Under the pieces are notes generated by a model. The model was given only the letters and a program-made list of their open reading frames with translations, searched no databases and was not told where the DNA came from. Shown in pieces: positions 24,633-35,107 of a stretch of 64,000 nt of DNA. The position numbers and the translations under genes are program-made. This stretch comes from Thermothielavioides terrestris NRRL 8126 (lineage: Eukaryota > Ascomycota > Sordariomycetes > Sordariales > Chaetomiaceae). The DNA is taken from assembly GCF_000226115.1 (NCBI RefSeq), contig NC_016459.1, forward strand, positions 2,837,501 to 2,901,500. Direction: 5' to 3'. Position 1 is the stretch's first letter. Each line of letters opens with the position of its first letter.

Positions 24633-25619
24633 TGCCGGGTTTGCGGGGGGCGGAGCGGACGGGCCGGTCGGTGAGCACACACAGGTGGTGGCGGATGAGA
24701 CGGAGTGGGTGGTGGTTTGGGAGTGGTGGACTCTGTGGGTGTCTGGCAGCGGCTGAGATTCTTGTTTGGGGTGGTGGGTGGTTGGTTCGCGAGCGTGGTG
24801 AGAGTGATGGGGAGTGAGGTAGAGCAAGGTGTAGCCGGATTGGTGCGGCGGCAGGTGGTTGAGGTGTGGTTGACTAGTCGATGTGGTGGTAGTCTTCCTT
24901 GCGTGGATGGAGTGGTGCTGATGTGGTGAAGACGGGGCCTGGATGGATGGTGCCCAGGGGAGAGATGATAGGAGTGCTGGCGTGCTGAGAGGATGGATGG
25001 ATGGATGGCGGAGAGTGACTTCCTCCGAGGCCGGATGAATGGCTGTGTTAAGGACGGCGAGATGTGTGAAGAAGAGTTAGTGCCCGGAGAAGACCAGCTG
25101 GACCCAAGGAGAGAGAGACATGGCCTTATATCCTCGACTTCACCACCTGCGGTCGTTGTCCATGGCAGCGTTCAGCAACTGTAGCAACAACCAGACAGAG
25201 CCTTACCACTCCAAAGGCCTTCCATTCTCTCCTTATGATGCTACCAGCCGCCGGACGACAACCCGTCTTTGATCATGGGGTTGCATGAGGTCTGCGCCTG
25301 CGGGTGAAGCAGTCGGCGTAGGAAGACAAAAGAACACACAAGGCTGACTGCATGAACGATGACGGTTGCCCACAACCGAACGGATAGACGACAACATCCG
25401 CGGTCAAGATCAAAGCAGACCGGCTGCACTCGATCACAGCCCCGGTGGAGTCGCTTCTCAGGCTGAGCTGTGTTCCGGACACGCAGGGTGCTGTGCCAGG
25501 TTGGATGTTGTCGAGATTTTTTTTTCTTTTATTGTTTTCTTCAAAGACTGCTCTGCTGGTCTGAGCATTGGTCTCCTGGGTATCATGCCGCCATCAAATG
25601 CTATACACATCATCTGCAG
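24633..25619. other. Spacer; likely long 5' leader and promoter of the small minus ORF
   Basis: Read on the minus strand, the part from about 25110 down to 24633 is C/A-rich with ATCC and CCA repeats and follows a TATA-like sequence. The part from 25140 to 25619 is the 3' flank of NOP9. No other gene is seen. Confidence 0.4.
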
Positions 25620-28100
25620 CTACGCAGCGGCCGCCAACGACTCCCGCCTCTTCTCCTTATCCTTCTTCTTCTCCTTTACTTTGCCTTCAGCACTCTTCTT
25701 TTTGCTCTCGTTATGCTCCTCTTCTTTTGCCTTCTTCCCCTTCTTCTCGCCATGTCCCTTTTCTCCTACCAATGCCTCCACTGGAAGCTTTACCCTCCCC
25801 TTTTTCTTCTCCCCGTCAGCCCCATTAAACTTCTTCTCCTTTTTACTCTTGTTATTCTCCCCTCCTCTTCCCTTCTTCTCCTCCAACCCCGCCGCTGCAG
25901 GCTTTCCGTTCCCCTTCTTCTTGCCGCTAACCTTCTTCTCCTCCTTCACCGCCGGCATCGCCGCAACCCTCTGCCCCTCAGGATCCGTCTCCTTGGCCCA
26001 GCGCACCCAGTCGTGCCGCCGGTGGCTCCACAGGTCGCCGCGCCACGTCCGCCAGACGTTGCGCCCCAGCCAGGTCGACCGCAGATCGCGCTCGCGGCGC
26101 TCCAGCTGCGCCATGATGTTCTCCTTCAGGTGGAACGGCACGACGGCGACGCCCTCGCCCCTGGACGGCGCCGAGATGATGGCGTTGACGACGGCGCTGC
26201 CGTGCTGGGACGCGGCGATGTCGTAGATGTTGGGCAGCATGGCCGCTACGAGGAGCTTGTGGAAGTGCGGGATCTGCGGAGGGGCGGCTAGGGCGTTGAG
26301 GAGCACCGTGGCGGTGGGTGCTGACGAGGTCGCAAGGCGGAGAAGCTGCTCTGTGGATAGGGAGAGTAGAGAGTTTTGGATGGCCTTGGAGGGTTGTCCT
26401 GGGATGGTGAGGAGTGCTGACGCGACTTGACTGCCGTGCGAGAGGAGCGCGGCCTTGTTCTTCGCGTCGGGCTGCTGGAACTTCTTTTCGTCTGGTCTCC
26501 CTGCTGGCTCCGCCTCGTCGAGGGGGCAGAGTTTGGGGACCAGGTACTTCCAGTTCCCGCCGCACGCCGTTGTGAGCGCCTGTAAGAGGGAGTTGAGTTC
26601 TGCGGTGGCGCCGCGCACACTGCAGCGCTCGAAGAAGGTCTTGATGACGTTGAGGCGTCCCCTCTCGAGCAGGGACGGGAGTTCTGGGAGCGTTTTCTGC
26701 ACCGCATCAGCCAGGTTCTCCTTGCTCAGCCGGTTGAGCACCTTGATGGCCGGGTACGAGGCGATATCGTTGCGGAGCAGGCTCTGGATCCGCGGACCGA
26801 AGATGTTTGCCTGCAGACCCTTGAAGATTTTGCCCGGGCAGTGGGCGATGAGGGTCTCCAGCAGGCGCGACCCAATGGGGTCATAGAGCATGCTGTTGAC
26901 GAACTCGCATGCCTGCGACTTCTCATCGGCGAACGAGGCCGGAGCGTCTGGGACCAGCCGTTCGAGAAGAGTCACTTCGCTACTGTGGCCCTGGTCGTCC
27001 TTGTTGGCATTGTCCTCCTTGGATGCATTGCCCTTCTTCTTCTTCGCCAACAGTGAAAGCTCCAGGTCCAATAACAGCTGCAATGTGGGGTTGCCCGTGG
27101 GATGCTTCGCCAGCACCCGAAGTGCCGTCGCATCCATGTTGGCGGTCGAGTCGGCAATGATCTTCTCGATCGCCGACGTGAATGATGACGGCACCGCCCT
27201 AGTTTGCGAATTGAGCCCGCTCGACGCGGCCGAGGCGCCTTCGACGGTGACGTACTCTTTGTTCTTGCCCTGCAGCAGCGACTTGGTGCCTGCCTGGTCG
27301 AGCGGGCGCCCAGACAGGACTACCAGCAGCACTCTCAGCGCATGCGAGCCGTACCGATCCGACAGTAAGAACGAGAGGTGCTCCTCCAGCTCATCGAGCG
27401 TCAGCAAGAACAAGTCTTCCATGGAGGTATTCATGGCCTCGGTAACTTCCTCGCTGTCCTCGGCCCCATCAGCCTCGCCCGTCTCCGCATTCTCGTCCCC
27501 TCCCCCGCTCAGCTCCTGCGTCACGACCGGGGCGCTCATCAGAAACAGCTTTTCGCAGCAGTGGCTCGCGAAGCGGTGCGTGACGAGCGTCATGAAGTGG
27601 CCGGCGAAGGCGCCGAACAGTCTCTTCTTCTGCTTGGCGCTCGACAGCAGGATCAGGCGCTCCATCAGGCGCGAGCACGACTGGCTGCTGGCGAGCTTGA
27701 GCTCCTTGCCGCGGGCCTCGCGATAGACGTTCTGCAGGAAGAGGTGGCGGTCCTCGGGTGAGGGGAAGTCGTTCAGCTCGAGCAGCTCGTCGGCGTGGCG
27801 GAAGTATTCTTGTTCCTGGTCGGCGAGCATGCCGAAGAACTCGCGCTCAAAGTTGCCGCCGCGGGGGCCGCGGTTGCCGTTCGCGGCGCTTGCTGATGAC
27901 TCGTCATCGTCAAAGGGAATGAAGTCGGCGGTCGGGTCGTAGTCGTTGTTGAGCCCTCCGGAATCTAGAAGCGTCTCGTCGCGGTCGTGGTGCTGCCGCT
28001 TCGCTGCGCGTTCCTCGTCATCGGCGAGCTCTCGTTTGCGCTTCTTGGCGCGCTTCTCGTCACGGATCAGCTGCCGCTTGGATTTTCTGTTTTTGCCCAT
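25620..28100 (-). CDS. nop9: Nucleolar pumilio-repeat protein NOP9
   Basis: NOP9 is an RNA-binding factor for early 90S/40S pre-ribosome assembly and 18S rRNA maturation in the nucleolus. It is a single exon of 826 residues. The start is the Met of MGKNRKSKRQ, since upstream in-frame residues look like untranslated leader. The N-terminus is a basic nuclear-localisation stretch (KSKRQLIRDEKRAKKRKRE), followed by an acidic YDPTADFIPFDDDES segment typical of Nop9. Pumilio-like helical repeats run from about residue 100 to 660. Recognisable repeats include SQSCSRLMERLILL, HRFASHCCEKLFLM, DRYGSHALRVLLVVL, DPIGSRLLETLIAHCP and SQHGSAVVNAIISAPS. They are interrupted by acidic inserts. The last 130 residues are extremely Lys/Glu-rich. 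Telomere-like AACCCTAACCC lies about 130 nt upstream, as often seen at ribosome-biogenesis promoters. Confidence 0.95.
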   Translation of the reverse strand: MGKNRKSKRQLIRDEKRAKKRKRELADDEERAAKRQHHDRDETLLDSGGLNNDYDPTADFIPFDDDESSASAANGNRGPRGGNFEREFFGMLADQEQEYFRHADELLELNDFPSPEDRHLFLQNVYREARGKELKLASSQSCSRLMERLILLSSAKQKKRLFGAFAGHFMTLVTHRFASHCCEKLFLMSAPVVTQELSGGGDENAETGEADGAEDSEEVTEAMNTSMEDLFLLTLDELEEHLSFLLSDRYGSHALRVLLVVLSGRPLDQAGTKSLLQGKNKEYVTVEGASAASSGLNSQTRAVPSSFTSAIEKIIADSTANMDATALRVLAKHPTGNPTLQLLLDLELSLLAKKKKGNASKEDNANKDDQGHSSEVTLLERLVPDAPASFADEKSQACEFVNSMLYDPIGSRLLETLIAHCPGKIFKGLQANIFGPRIQSLLRNDIASYPAIKVLNRLSKENLADAVQKTLPELPSLLERGRLNVIKTFFERCSVRGATAELNSLLQALTTACGGNWKYLVPKLCPLDEAEPAGRPDEKKFQQPDAKNKAALLSHGSQVASALLTIPGQPSKAIQNSLLSLSTEQLLRLATSSAPTATVLLNALAAPPQIPHFHKLLVAAMLPNIYDIAASQHGSAVVNAIISAPSRGEGVAVVPFHLKENIMAQLERRERDLRSTWLGRNVWRTWRGDLWSHRRHDWVRWAKETDPEGQRVAAMPAVKEEKKVSGKKKGNGKPAAAGLEEKKGRGGENNKSKKEKKFNGADGEKKKGRVKLPVEALVGEKGHGEKKGKKAKEEEHNESKKKSAEGKVKEKKKDKEKRRESLAAAA

Positions 28101-28477
28101 CGCTGTGCTCCGTCTGCACCTTGCGCAATCGAAGTTGCTGGCGGGGTGGTCGAGCTCGGCCTCCTGCGTACACGGTAGAAAAGTGAACCTCGCAAACAAG
28201 CAAAATTCTTATCTTATCGCAATTTTAACCCTAACCCTTGATATGATCCTTTCTACCCCTGGGTTGACCATCCTATCCTTCTATCCTTGCCCCTTGACAC
28301 ACCAAGTTCCGGAGCAGGCGCTTGGCTGAGGTACGCGGCAGAAAGTTGAAAGGGGATAAAAACCCCCAGAGCCGTGTCAGGGTCAGGTCAAGTGGCGGGG
28401 TGTCTTGAGTGCGCATCAAACACCGCTTGAAGCTGCTATCTTCAGGTGATGATTCCGCAGTTGCCAAAACGCAGCTG
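28101..28477. other. Spacer between NOP9 start and HAD gene 3' end
   Basis: This is the NOP9 promoter and 5' leader, with a telobox-like element at 28226-28238 and the 3' flank of the HAD gene. No other gene is seen. Confidence 0.6.
28226..28238 (-). promoter_or_regulatory. Telobox-like element upstream of NOP9
   Basis: The plus strand reads TAACCCTAACCCT, two telomere-like units, 126-138 nt upstream of the NOP9 start. Such boxes are known in promoters of ribosomal and ribosome-biogenesis genes in fungi and plants. The regulatory role here is inference. Confidence 0.45.
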
Positions 28478-29356
28478 CTAGGCCGTAGGGGTATCATCAA
28501 GACGTCGCTGGATCTCCCTCACCGCCTCGTCAACGCCAGACACCACCAACGTGGGCCGCATATCACCCAGCACATCCCCCAGCCGGTCAATCCACCCCTT
28601 CCCGCCTCTGTCGACCCAAGCCGACCGCAGCCCCGCAGCCACCGCGCCGAGCGCATCAAACGGATTCGAACTCACCAGCCAGACCCCGTGCGGCGCGTCT
28701 TCCTTCCCCACCCGCCTCAACAAATACTCATACGTCCTCCTGTCAGGCTTGAAGACCTCTACCTCGTCGACACTCACCAGCCCCTTCAGCACGTGAGCGT
28801 GTGGCCCCAGGTCGGGCGAGTTGCGCACCGACGCGGCAAGCGCCGCCGGGGTGCCGTTGGAGAAGACGTAGGCGTCGACCCAGGGTGCATTCTCGAGCTG
28901 CTGCAGGGCCGGAGGGACGTCGGGAAACACGTGCAGTGAGTCGTATGCTTTCATCACTCTTTCGATGTCGGGCTCCGGCAGGGCCAGGCCCAGTTCGGCG
29001 GCGGCGTGCTGCAGCGAGGCGCGCGTGATGGCGCTGAAGGGGCGGTAGTGGCCTTGTGTGCGGTTAGGCTCATTTGGTCAGCGACCGCTGAGTAGAAACG
29101 GCGAGCAGGTAGCGTAAGTGACGGGAGGCCAGAGGCAGTGACTGAGCGTCAGACGGCGAAGGGGGCAGAAGCCGGTGGACGATTTCTTACTCATGGAAGA
29201 GATGCGCCAGGAGTATTCGAGCTGGTACCGCCGCCAGAGCGTGGCGAGCGAGCGGGCGGCGTCATGGCCCACCGTCTTGGCGAGCTCGGCCGCGATGGAG
29301 TCGGTGGAGAGCAGCGTGCCGTACAGGTCGAAGGCGATGATTGTTTTGTTGGCCAT
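28478..29356 (-). CDS. HAD-superfamily hydrolase, haloacid dehalogenase type II-like
   Basis: The model is two exons, 29356-29191 and 29052-28478, giving 246 residues. Motif I is FDLYGTLLS near residue 9, supplying the nucleophilic Asp. Motif II is FSNGTP, motif III carries the Lys in FKPDRRTYEYLL, and motif IV is VSSNPFDALGAVAAGLRSAWVDR. The helical cap segment WRRYQLEYSWRISSM is the one expected in L-2-haloacid dehalogenases, where Arg and Tyr-Trp residues bind the substrate. The intron is removed between SSM and HYRPFSAITRASLQ, giving the usual spacing. Family members hydrolyse short 2-haloacids through an ester intermediate, but many fungal members have unknown substrates. The protein is likely cytosolic. 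It is head-to-head with the HNH-motif gene across about 270 nt. Confidence 0.9.
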
Positions 29357-29623
29357 GGCTGCAGATTGCACGTGTGCATACAATTCCAGATGGGTCTGGC
29401 CGGTGAGTCAACGGCCGCGTTGGACGGGTGCTGTCGCCGGACCCAGTCGGGCGGGGCACCGGCCGCCGAGACGGGAGATCGACACTGCAGCACGGCGAGG
29501 AAACTGGAGCCCGGAGTGAGGTAGGCGTATAAACCCTGACATCATCCACGCTGTCTCATGCTCATGCACAGCTCATCGCGGGCAACCTCAAAGTCAACAA
29601 CGAACCAGTTCCCTCTCCAATAA

Positions 29624-30478
29624 ATGGCGGACGAGATTCCCGAGGAATACATAGCCAACTATGAGCAATTCCGTGATATCCTCTCGTCCTTCCTGATCGA
29701 GCGCATTGCGGCCCCCTTGTCCAAGCCGAAGCCGAAGCCGAAACGGCGCTCCAAGAAACCCAGCTCTGGCCCCACCAAATCCCAAGCAGACAACGCCGAA
29801 GCAGAACCCTCCGCAGATGACCTCGCCGAATTCACCTCCTATATCGCAACGGCCGTCTTCCTCGCCCTCCCGCCGGACCTGCAATCCCTGACCCACCACG
29901 CCTGGGCCGACAACCCGTCGCTGCAAGCCCTCTACACACCGCTGCCCCTCTCCGCCGAGCGCACCGCCGCCCTGCTCCAAACCCTCGACCCCTCCATCGC
30001 CGACTCCCTCGCAGCCTACGGCCTCACCAGCCCCCCCTCCCCATCCCCCTCCTCCTCCCCTCTCACACCCTCCTCCCATAGCACCCTACTGGCCCTGTCC
30101 CTGCCCTCAACAGCAGAATTCCTCGCCCCAGTACTCACAGCGTACCTCACGGCAACCACCACCCCGCCGCCGCCCCCGTGCTCGACCCGCGCGCAGGTCA
30201 CAGCCTGCGAGCTGTGCGCCCGCGCCTGGGTCCCGCTGACATACCACCACCTGGTGCCGCGCATGGTGCACGAGAAGGCGGTGCGGCGCGGGTGGCACCG
30301 CGCGGGGGATCTGCAGAACGTCGCGTGGCTGTGCGCCGCGTGCCACCGGTTTGTGCACCGCTTCCGCGGGCATGAGGAGTTGGCGAGGGAGTTTTATACC
30401 GTCGAGAGGCTGCTGGCGGCGGAGGAGGTGCAGCGGTTTGTGGGGTGGGTGGGGAGGGTGAGGTGGAAGAAGCGGTAG
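29624..30478 (+). CDS. HNH-motif zinc protein, fungal, unknown role
   Basis: A single exon of 284 residues begins MADEIPEEYIANYEQFRD. Residues 40-65 are Lys/Pro-rich (KPKPKPKRRSKK, a possible nuclear signal), followed by a helical region and a Pro/Ser/Thr-rich linker. The C-terminal third carries an HNH-like signature: CELC, then YHHLVPRMVHEKAVRRGW, then LCAACHRFVHRF. Two CxxC pairs can hold a structural zinc, and His-His plus a later His can form the beta-beta-alpha-metal nuclease centre. Such proteins are widespread in fungi next to unrelated genes and are not mobile-intron nucleases in any obvious way here. Nuclease activity has not been shown to my knowledge for this group. DNA or RNA cleavage is inference from the motif. 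The gene shares its promoter region with the HAD gene. Confidence 0.8.
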   Translation: MADEIPEEYIANYEQFRDILSSFLIERIAAPLSKPKPKPKRRSKKPSSGPTKSQADNAEAEPSADDLAEFTSYIATAVFLALPPDLQSLTHHAWADNPSLQALYTPLPLSAERTAALLQTLDPSIADSLAAYGLTSPPSPSPSSSPLTPSSHSTLLALSLPSTAEFLAPVLTAYLTATTTPPPPPCSTRAQVTACELCARAWVPLTYHHLVPRMVHEKAVRRGWHRAGDLQNVAWLCAACHRFVHRFRGHEELAREFYTVERLLAAEEVQRFVGWVGRVRWKKR

Positions 30479-30698
30479 GGAGTTCGTGGTGTTTCACGGC
30501 TTTTTTCTTTCTGGAGGGGGGAGCGAGGGGGAAGACATTACCATGTGGGTGGTTTTTGGTTTGTATATCCAGCATTAATATTCGACCTCCGTATCATATC
30601 CAATCCAGGGTGAACTCCTAACTCCATCCATCCATCCATCCAGCCCCATCCATAACACCACTTTCTTCCCTATTACCGACCAAGCAAACGAGGGCCCT

Positions 30699-31935
30699 CT
30701 ACCCACGCAACAGCCCCTCCCGATCCTCCACCCTCGCCTGCCCGGCCTCCCCTCCCACCCGGCCCATGACCCTCCCATCCCCGCCGTCTTCCTCCCCCCC
30801 ATTCCCATCCTCATCCTCATCCGCCTCCTCGTCCCCCTCGGCAATCACGCCGCGCTCGGTCACCCAGCTGCGCTGCCGGTGCAGCTCGCTCGGCGCCGGC
30901 GCCGCCACCAGGCCGTGGTGCGCCACCGTCCCGCTGGCGACGACCACGCTGCCGGAGCGGCCGGTGCTGCTGCCGGCATTGCTGGTCTGGTGGTGCTGGT
31001 GGTGGGGGCCAGCAGGGGCGTTGCTGGCGGCGGCGCCCGGGCCGCTGCTGCTGCTGCTCCAGCCGAACTCGTGGCCCAGCGCGCGGTCGACCTCCTGTTT
31101 GAGGGACGCGTCGCTCGTGCGGATCGCCGGGAGGGTGCCGGTGGTTTGGGATGGGTAGCCCGAGTCGGAGTAGCGGTATTCGGGCGAGGTGATGGGCACG
31201 GGCAGCACGGCGCCGGCCCGGTTGTAGCCTAGCTCGACCGATTCGCGGGCCCGGGGGCCGCCGGTCACGTAGCCGTGCCCCTTGGCGTTGGCGGTGAGGT
31301 GGTACTCTTCGTACTTGAGCAGGCGGCGGTAGACGGTCAGGGCGTAGATGAATGCGCCGATGGTGGCGGCGCTGGCAGGGATGGTTAATTGAACTGACGG
31401 GAGGAGTCAAGGGGGCGCGAATGGGAAACGCAAAGGGGACACCCACAGGAGCCCGCAGTCGAGCGCCAGGCCGATGGTCGAGTACTCCCCGTCCATGTGC
31501 TGCAGGTACGCGACGATATCGAGCGCAAGCACAGCGAGCGAGAGGGTCAGCTTGACAACGTGCGTGCAGACCATGGTGAAGGGCGTCAGCCTCTCGGTGG
31601 CCTTGTGCGCGATCTCGACGATGTTGAGGACCAGCGCGATGAGGTTGAAGCCGACATTAGTGGCTTCCCAGCTGCGGTTGCGATCAGCACGGTACAGCCC
31701 GCCGACGCCGACGGTAAGGAAAGGACGGAGGATGCCCGTACACCACCTCGACAATGGGTACCTGGCCCAGCTGGTCCTTCTCCTCATAGTGCTCGAAGGT
31801 CTCCGCCAGGCGGTAGGCAAAGATGCCCATGAGACCCAGCAAAACTGCGAGCTGGAAAGTCCACAGCGGCACCAGCACGGCCTTGCGCCATCTCGCGCGC
31901 GCATAGAGCACCTGGTCGAGGTCGAGCGACGACAT
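30699..31935 (-). CDS. Conserved fungal four-helix membrane protein, unknown function
   Basis: The model is exons 31935-31742, 31671-31447 and 31371-30699, giving 363 residues. The start is the Met of MSSLDLDQVLYARARWRK. Four hydrophobic segments are seen: VLVPLWTFQLAVLLGLMGIF, VGFNLIALVLNIVEI, LTLSLAVLALDIVAYL and IGLALDCGLLAATIGAFIYA. Both splice junctions are phase 2 and fall between helices (VEV-WEATNVG and CGLL-AATIG). After the last helix comes YRRLLKYEEYHLTANAKGHGY and a 200-residue cytosolic-type tail. The tail is low-complexity, with Ser, His and Gln runs and a DEEADEDEDGNGGEEDGGD acidic stretch. The helical part is well conserved in Pezizomycotina in my recollection, while the tail is not. 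The topology resembles MARVEL-like tetraspan proteins, but I cannot assign a family. Confidence 0.8.
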
Positions 31936-32940
31936 GTTGCGTGTGGAGTGGGCCGCGCAGCCGGAACCGTCGGTGAGGCTGCTCACTCGGCGAGGCTGCT
32001 CAATTCGCCCGAGCACCGGATGCTCAATGTCGAATTTAAATCAGTGAAGGACGAGCCTCGTGCCGGGTGAGCAGAATCCGAGCGACGCGGCCCATTAAAG
32101 GATCGGGCCCTGCCCCCCCATCGGTTTTCAGCCCCCTCCACGACTGCGAGTGCGCAGCCAACAGGCCGCAGGCGGACGACCCATGCCCTTTTGGTCGGGG
32201 CAGCTGCATTTGTTGGTGGGGTCCGCTGAGTTGCTGAGTTGAGCTGAGCAGCCCCTAGCACCCACAGCCACAGTCCGGCTGCCTGGACATCGGCCGCAAT
32301 GCTTGACGTGTCATGGCTCAGAGAGCCGAGCCTCCGATGTTGATGTCGCTGTGCGACGAGAGTCCCCACTGGATGTACGCAGTGATTTTTTACCAGTCCA
32401 TTGGTGATATGAGACGAGAGGAAGAAGATGAAAGGAAGACGAGAGGATTACTCGGTGAGATAGCTCCAAGAGGGTTAGGGTTGCGTCTCGTCCCTTACAA
32501 AGCAAGGTCCAACACCCTTCATGTGTCGGGTAGGATGTTTGGTGTGTGGTGTGAGAGATGTGGCATTTGACATACAATCACATTGGAGACGGGGCACGTT
32601 GGGATGAGACGATACCAAACGGAGAGCGCCACACCGTGGCCAAATGTTTTTGTATTTGTTCCCTCCCAGGCGGCCTCCCCCTGCGGACCCTCCCCCAAAT
32701 ACAGCCGTGACAGTCCAAGACCGAGTGGACTCCAGGATCCTCCACTTCCGTCTGTCTGTGTGATTAACCCATGGCTTGGCCATTGGTGTGTGATAAATGA
32801 TTATCGTGTTGTCCCAGGGCATGGCGCTGTAATAGCAAGCAGGCGTGCTGCCGATCGACGCTCGGAGCCGAGCTGGCCCTAGTGCCCATCCCGGAGGCTT
32901 GATGCCTTGGGCACGTGGATGTGCCGAAGTGCGGACGCCA
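31936..32940. other. Intergenic spacer
   Basis: No gene is supported. It holds the promoter of the membrane-protein gene and a telomere-like GGGTTAGGGTT at 32472-32482. Confidence 0.55.
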
Positions 32941-33205
32941 TTAGAGGCCCTTTGCGGTGGCGTCTTGGTGCACCTTGGTCGCTTCAAAGGGAACGACATT
33001 CCCAGCCGCGTCCGTCATGGCGGGTGTGGTGATGTCGAAGTCGTTCACGATGTTCTGACGCTTGACAGGAGCTGTGATAATGGCTCATCAGCACGACGGT
33101 GCATCATCAGCGCCACTGCTTCCGGCTCTTACCCTTTTCCTCCACTGCGGGATACGCCAAGGCCGTGGCGGCGAGGGCAAGAATGGAAGCAACGATGAGC
33201 TTCAT
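32941..33205 (-). CDS. Small secreted protein, 67 residues, with dibasic Kex2-type site
   Basis: The model is two exons, 33205-33133 and 33071-32941, with a 61-nt GT-AG intron (donor GTAAGA, acceptor TCACAG). The first exon codes a signal peptide (MKLIVASILALAATALAYPA). Splicing after VEEK joins to APVKRQNIVNDFD in frame. The rest is short, without Cys, mildly acidic, and ends ATKVHQDATAKGL followed by TAA. Unspliced, the frame would stop eight residues after the junction. KR at residues 28-29 is a likely Kex2 cleavage point, which would release a 38-residue peptide with an N-terminal Gln. I do not recognise a named family. The signal peptide, clean intron and codon usage argue for a real gene. 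Roles such as a secreted signal, an effector or a wall protein are open. Confidence 0.65.
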
Positions 33206-35107
33206 GTTGACTGATTCGGAGGGTATTGCTCTGAAGAAGGCACCGGGGGAGGCGTGGGAATCGGAAAGAGTATAACGAACGTGTCGGCCGGCGACGAGCA
33301 GCAACGTGAGGCTGGACAGAAGTGAATAAAGCGAGCGGTGATGGGACAGAGGGAAGGAGAGAAGGCCGCGGCGAGCCAAGCCAGGGTATTTGTATGTACA
33401 CTCCAGAGCGGCAACCTGGCGATCATGATCCGCAATGCCTGATAGACAACTAAGTGTTTCAGGCAACGCGCACCAAGCCAAGATGAGATGATCCTTACCC
33501 ACACACTCGAGACGGGCCAGCCGTTCACCGTTTACAACCCAGCGCTTGTCGGAACCAGGAACAGCTCCAGGGGCAGCCATGGCGTTTCCAACCCCAGACT
33601 TCTGAAGAGCCTGAGCCTTTAACAGAAGGAAGCTAACATCGAGCGGTGCGCTGGTGGGACTTCTCATCGCATGCAACGCGGCCGCGTTAAGCTTCGCTGC
33701 CCTTGTCTGCCCATCACCGTGTCCTGGCATATCAGGGAAGCTAAAACGAGCTTAATCATCTGGTGGGAGGTCTGGAGACGTCCATCAGCTTGGGGGCTCG
33801 CAGAGTGAAGCTCTTTGGGCCAGGGGGATGAAACCGGCAGCTGGTCGCGGCGCCGCGCCGCATTGGAGAAAGCCGTGCATGTCGCGGGGGAATGCTGTCG
33901 GAAAACCCGTCTCCGGTCCTCAGGTGTTCCAGATCTCGACAACCCAACCCCTGCTTTCCACGTCTCAGGACTAGATCAGGGGCCGATCCCTGTGTGCTGG
34001 ATTTCGGATGCCAAGATGAAACGAGCTGGGGCTTGGGGCTTTGAGCGCCAAGCGGTGCTGGGAACAACTACACTAACTCCAGCGGACAGCTGGCCTTGCC
34101 AGCTGTTCCACTCAGCTGTCAACGCACTTAACCTTGCCAGCACTGGAAGAACGGAGGGCGGTGAAACTCCTCACTCGCCCTCGGGTAGAATGAAGAGCAG
34201 ACTGCGCCTTGAAGAGAACACTCCGTAGTCCATCGGCAAGTGCCTAGAGGATTTAATTCCGTTCTCTTGGTGAAAACTCTAATAAGGCACAGTGGGCATT
34301 CGTACTTCGCAGGTAAACATCCCTTCCATAGTGCTGACATGTAGGAAATGCATGCTCGGAAGACGGTGATGCCTTTCACTGCCAAACCGCTTTTCAGAAG
34401 ATGACGACACTACCAGGGAAATAGTTAACCGCTGACCCACCTCGACTGTCAGACTCGTCCTTCAGACGAAGCGACGAGGAAGAGCAAGGAAACAAAGGAT
34501 CTTACATCCGATGACGATGTTGCAACCGAGGTAACTTAACGTTACATACAGAATGCACCACAAGCACGAATTCGACGGAGTACGGAACAGTTGGCGTGAG
34601 ACTACCTCAAGCACAGGAAAACACTTGCCAGCTCAATGCCCATCCTGCTCCTCGGGTTGGCCAGACCAGTTCGTTTTTCGGCCGAGAGTGTGGGGCTGAG
34701 ATGGTGGGGCGGCCGCCTTGTCGGGCTGCCCCGCCACGAACCTTGACGGCTGGCCACAGACGGGAGAAGCCTGGGCACCGCCTTACACTAGCGTAGCTGC
34801 TGCAACCTTGGATTACAGTGCTGTGGCCCTCTGTGCGACCGAGCTTTGAAATGCAGCTCTCATCCCCCGCCTCGCCCCACTTAGTCGCGGTCTGTTGAAG
34901 CCTACCTCCGCGCGCTTCCGTTCCTGCCCCTCCCGGCTCACCTCATTCTCTCACTTTCAGCACGCGTACAGGGCTGGCATGGGCCTCGTCGCTCGCTAGG
35001 CACGGATTCTCTGCTCTCTTCAAACCTAAAGACTTCATTTTCTCGCTCCCTCCTTGTTCCGTCCTAGCGTATCGCAAGTGACGCGGCCACGCCAAACCCT
35101 CGCCGCC
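33206..35107. other. Intergenic spacer
   Basis: No gene is supported. A minus-strand frame across 33107-33730 runs through the small secreted gene but its upstream part looks non-coding. The last 200 nt before 35108 are pyrimidine-rich and form the likely leader of the AMMECR1 gene. Confidence 0.55.
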
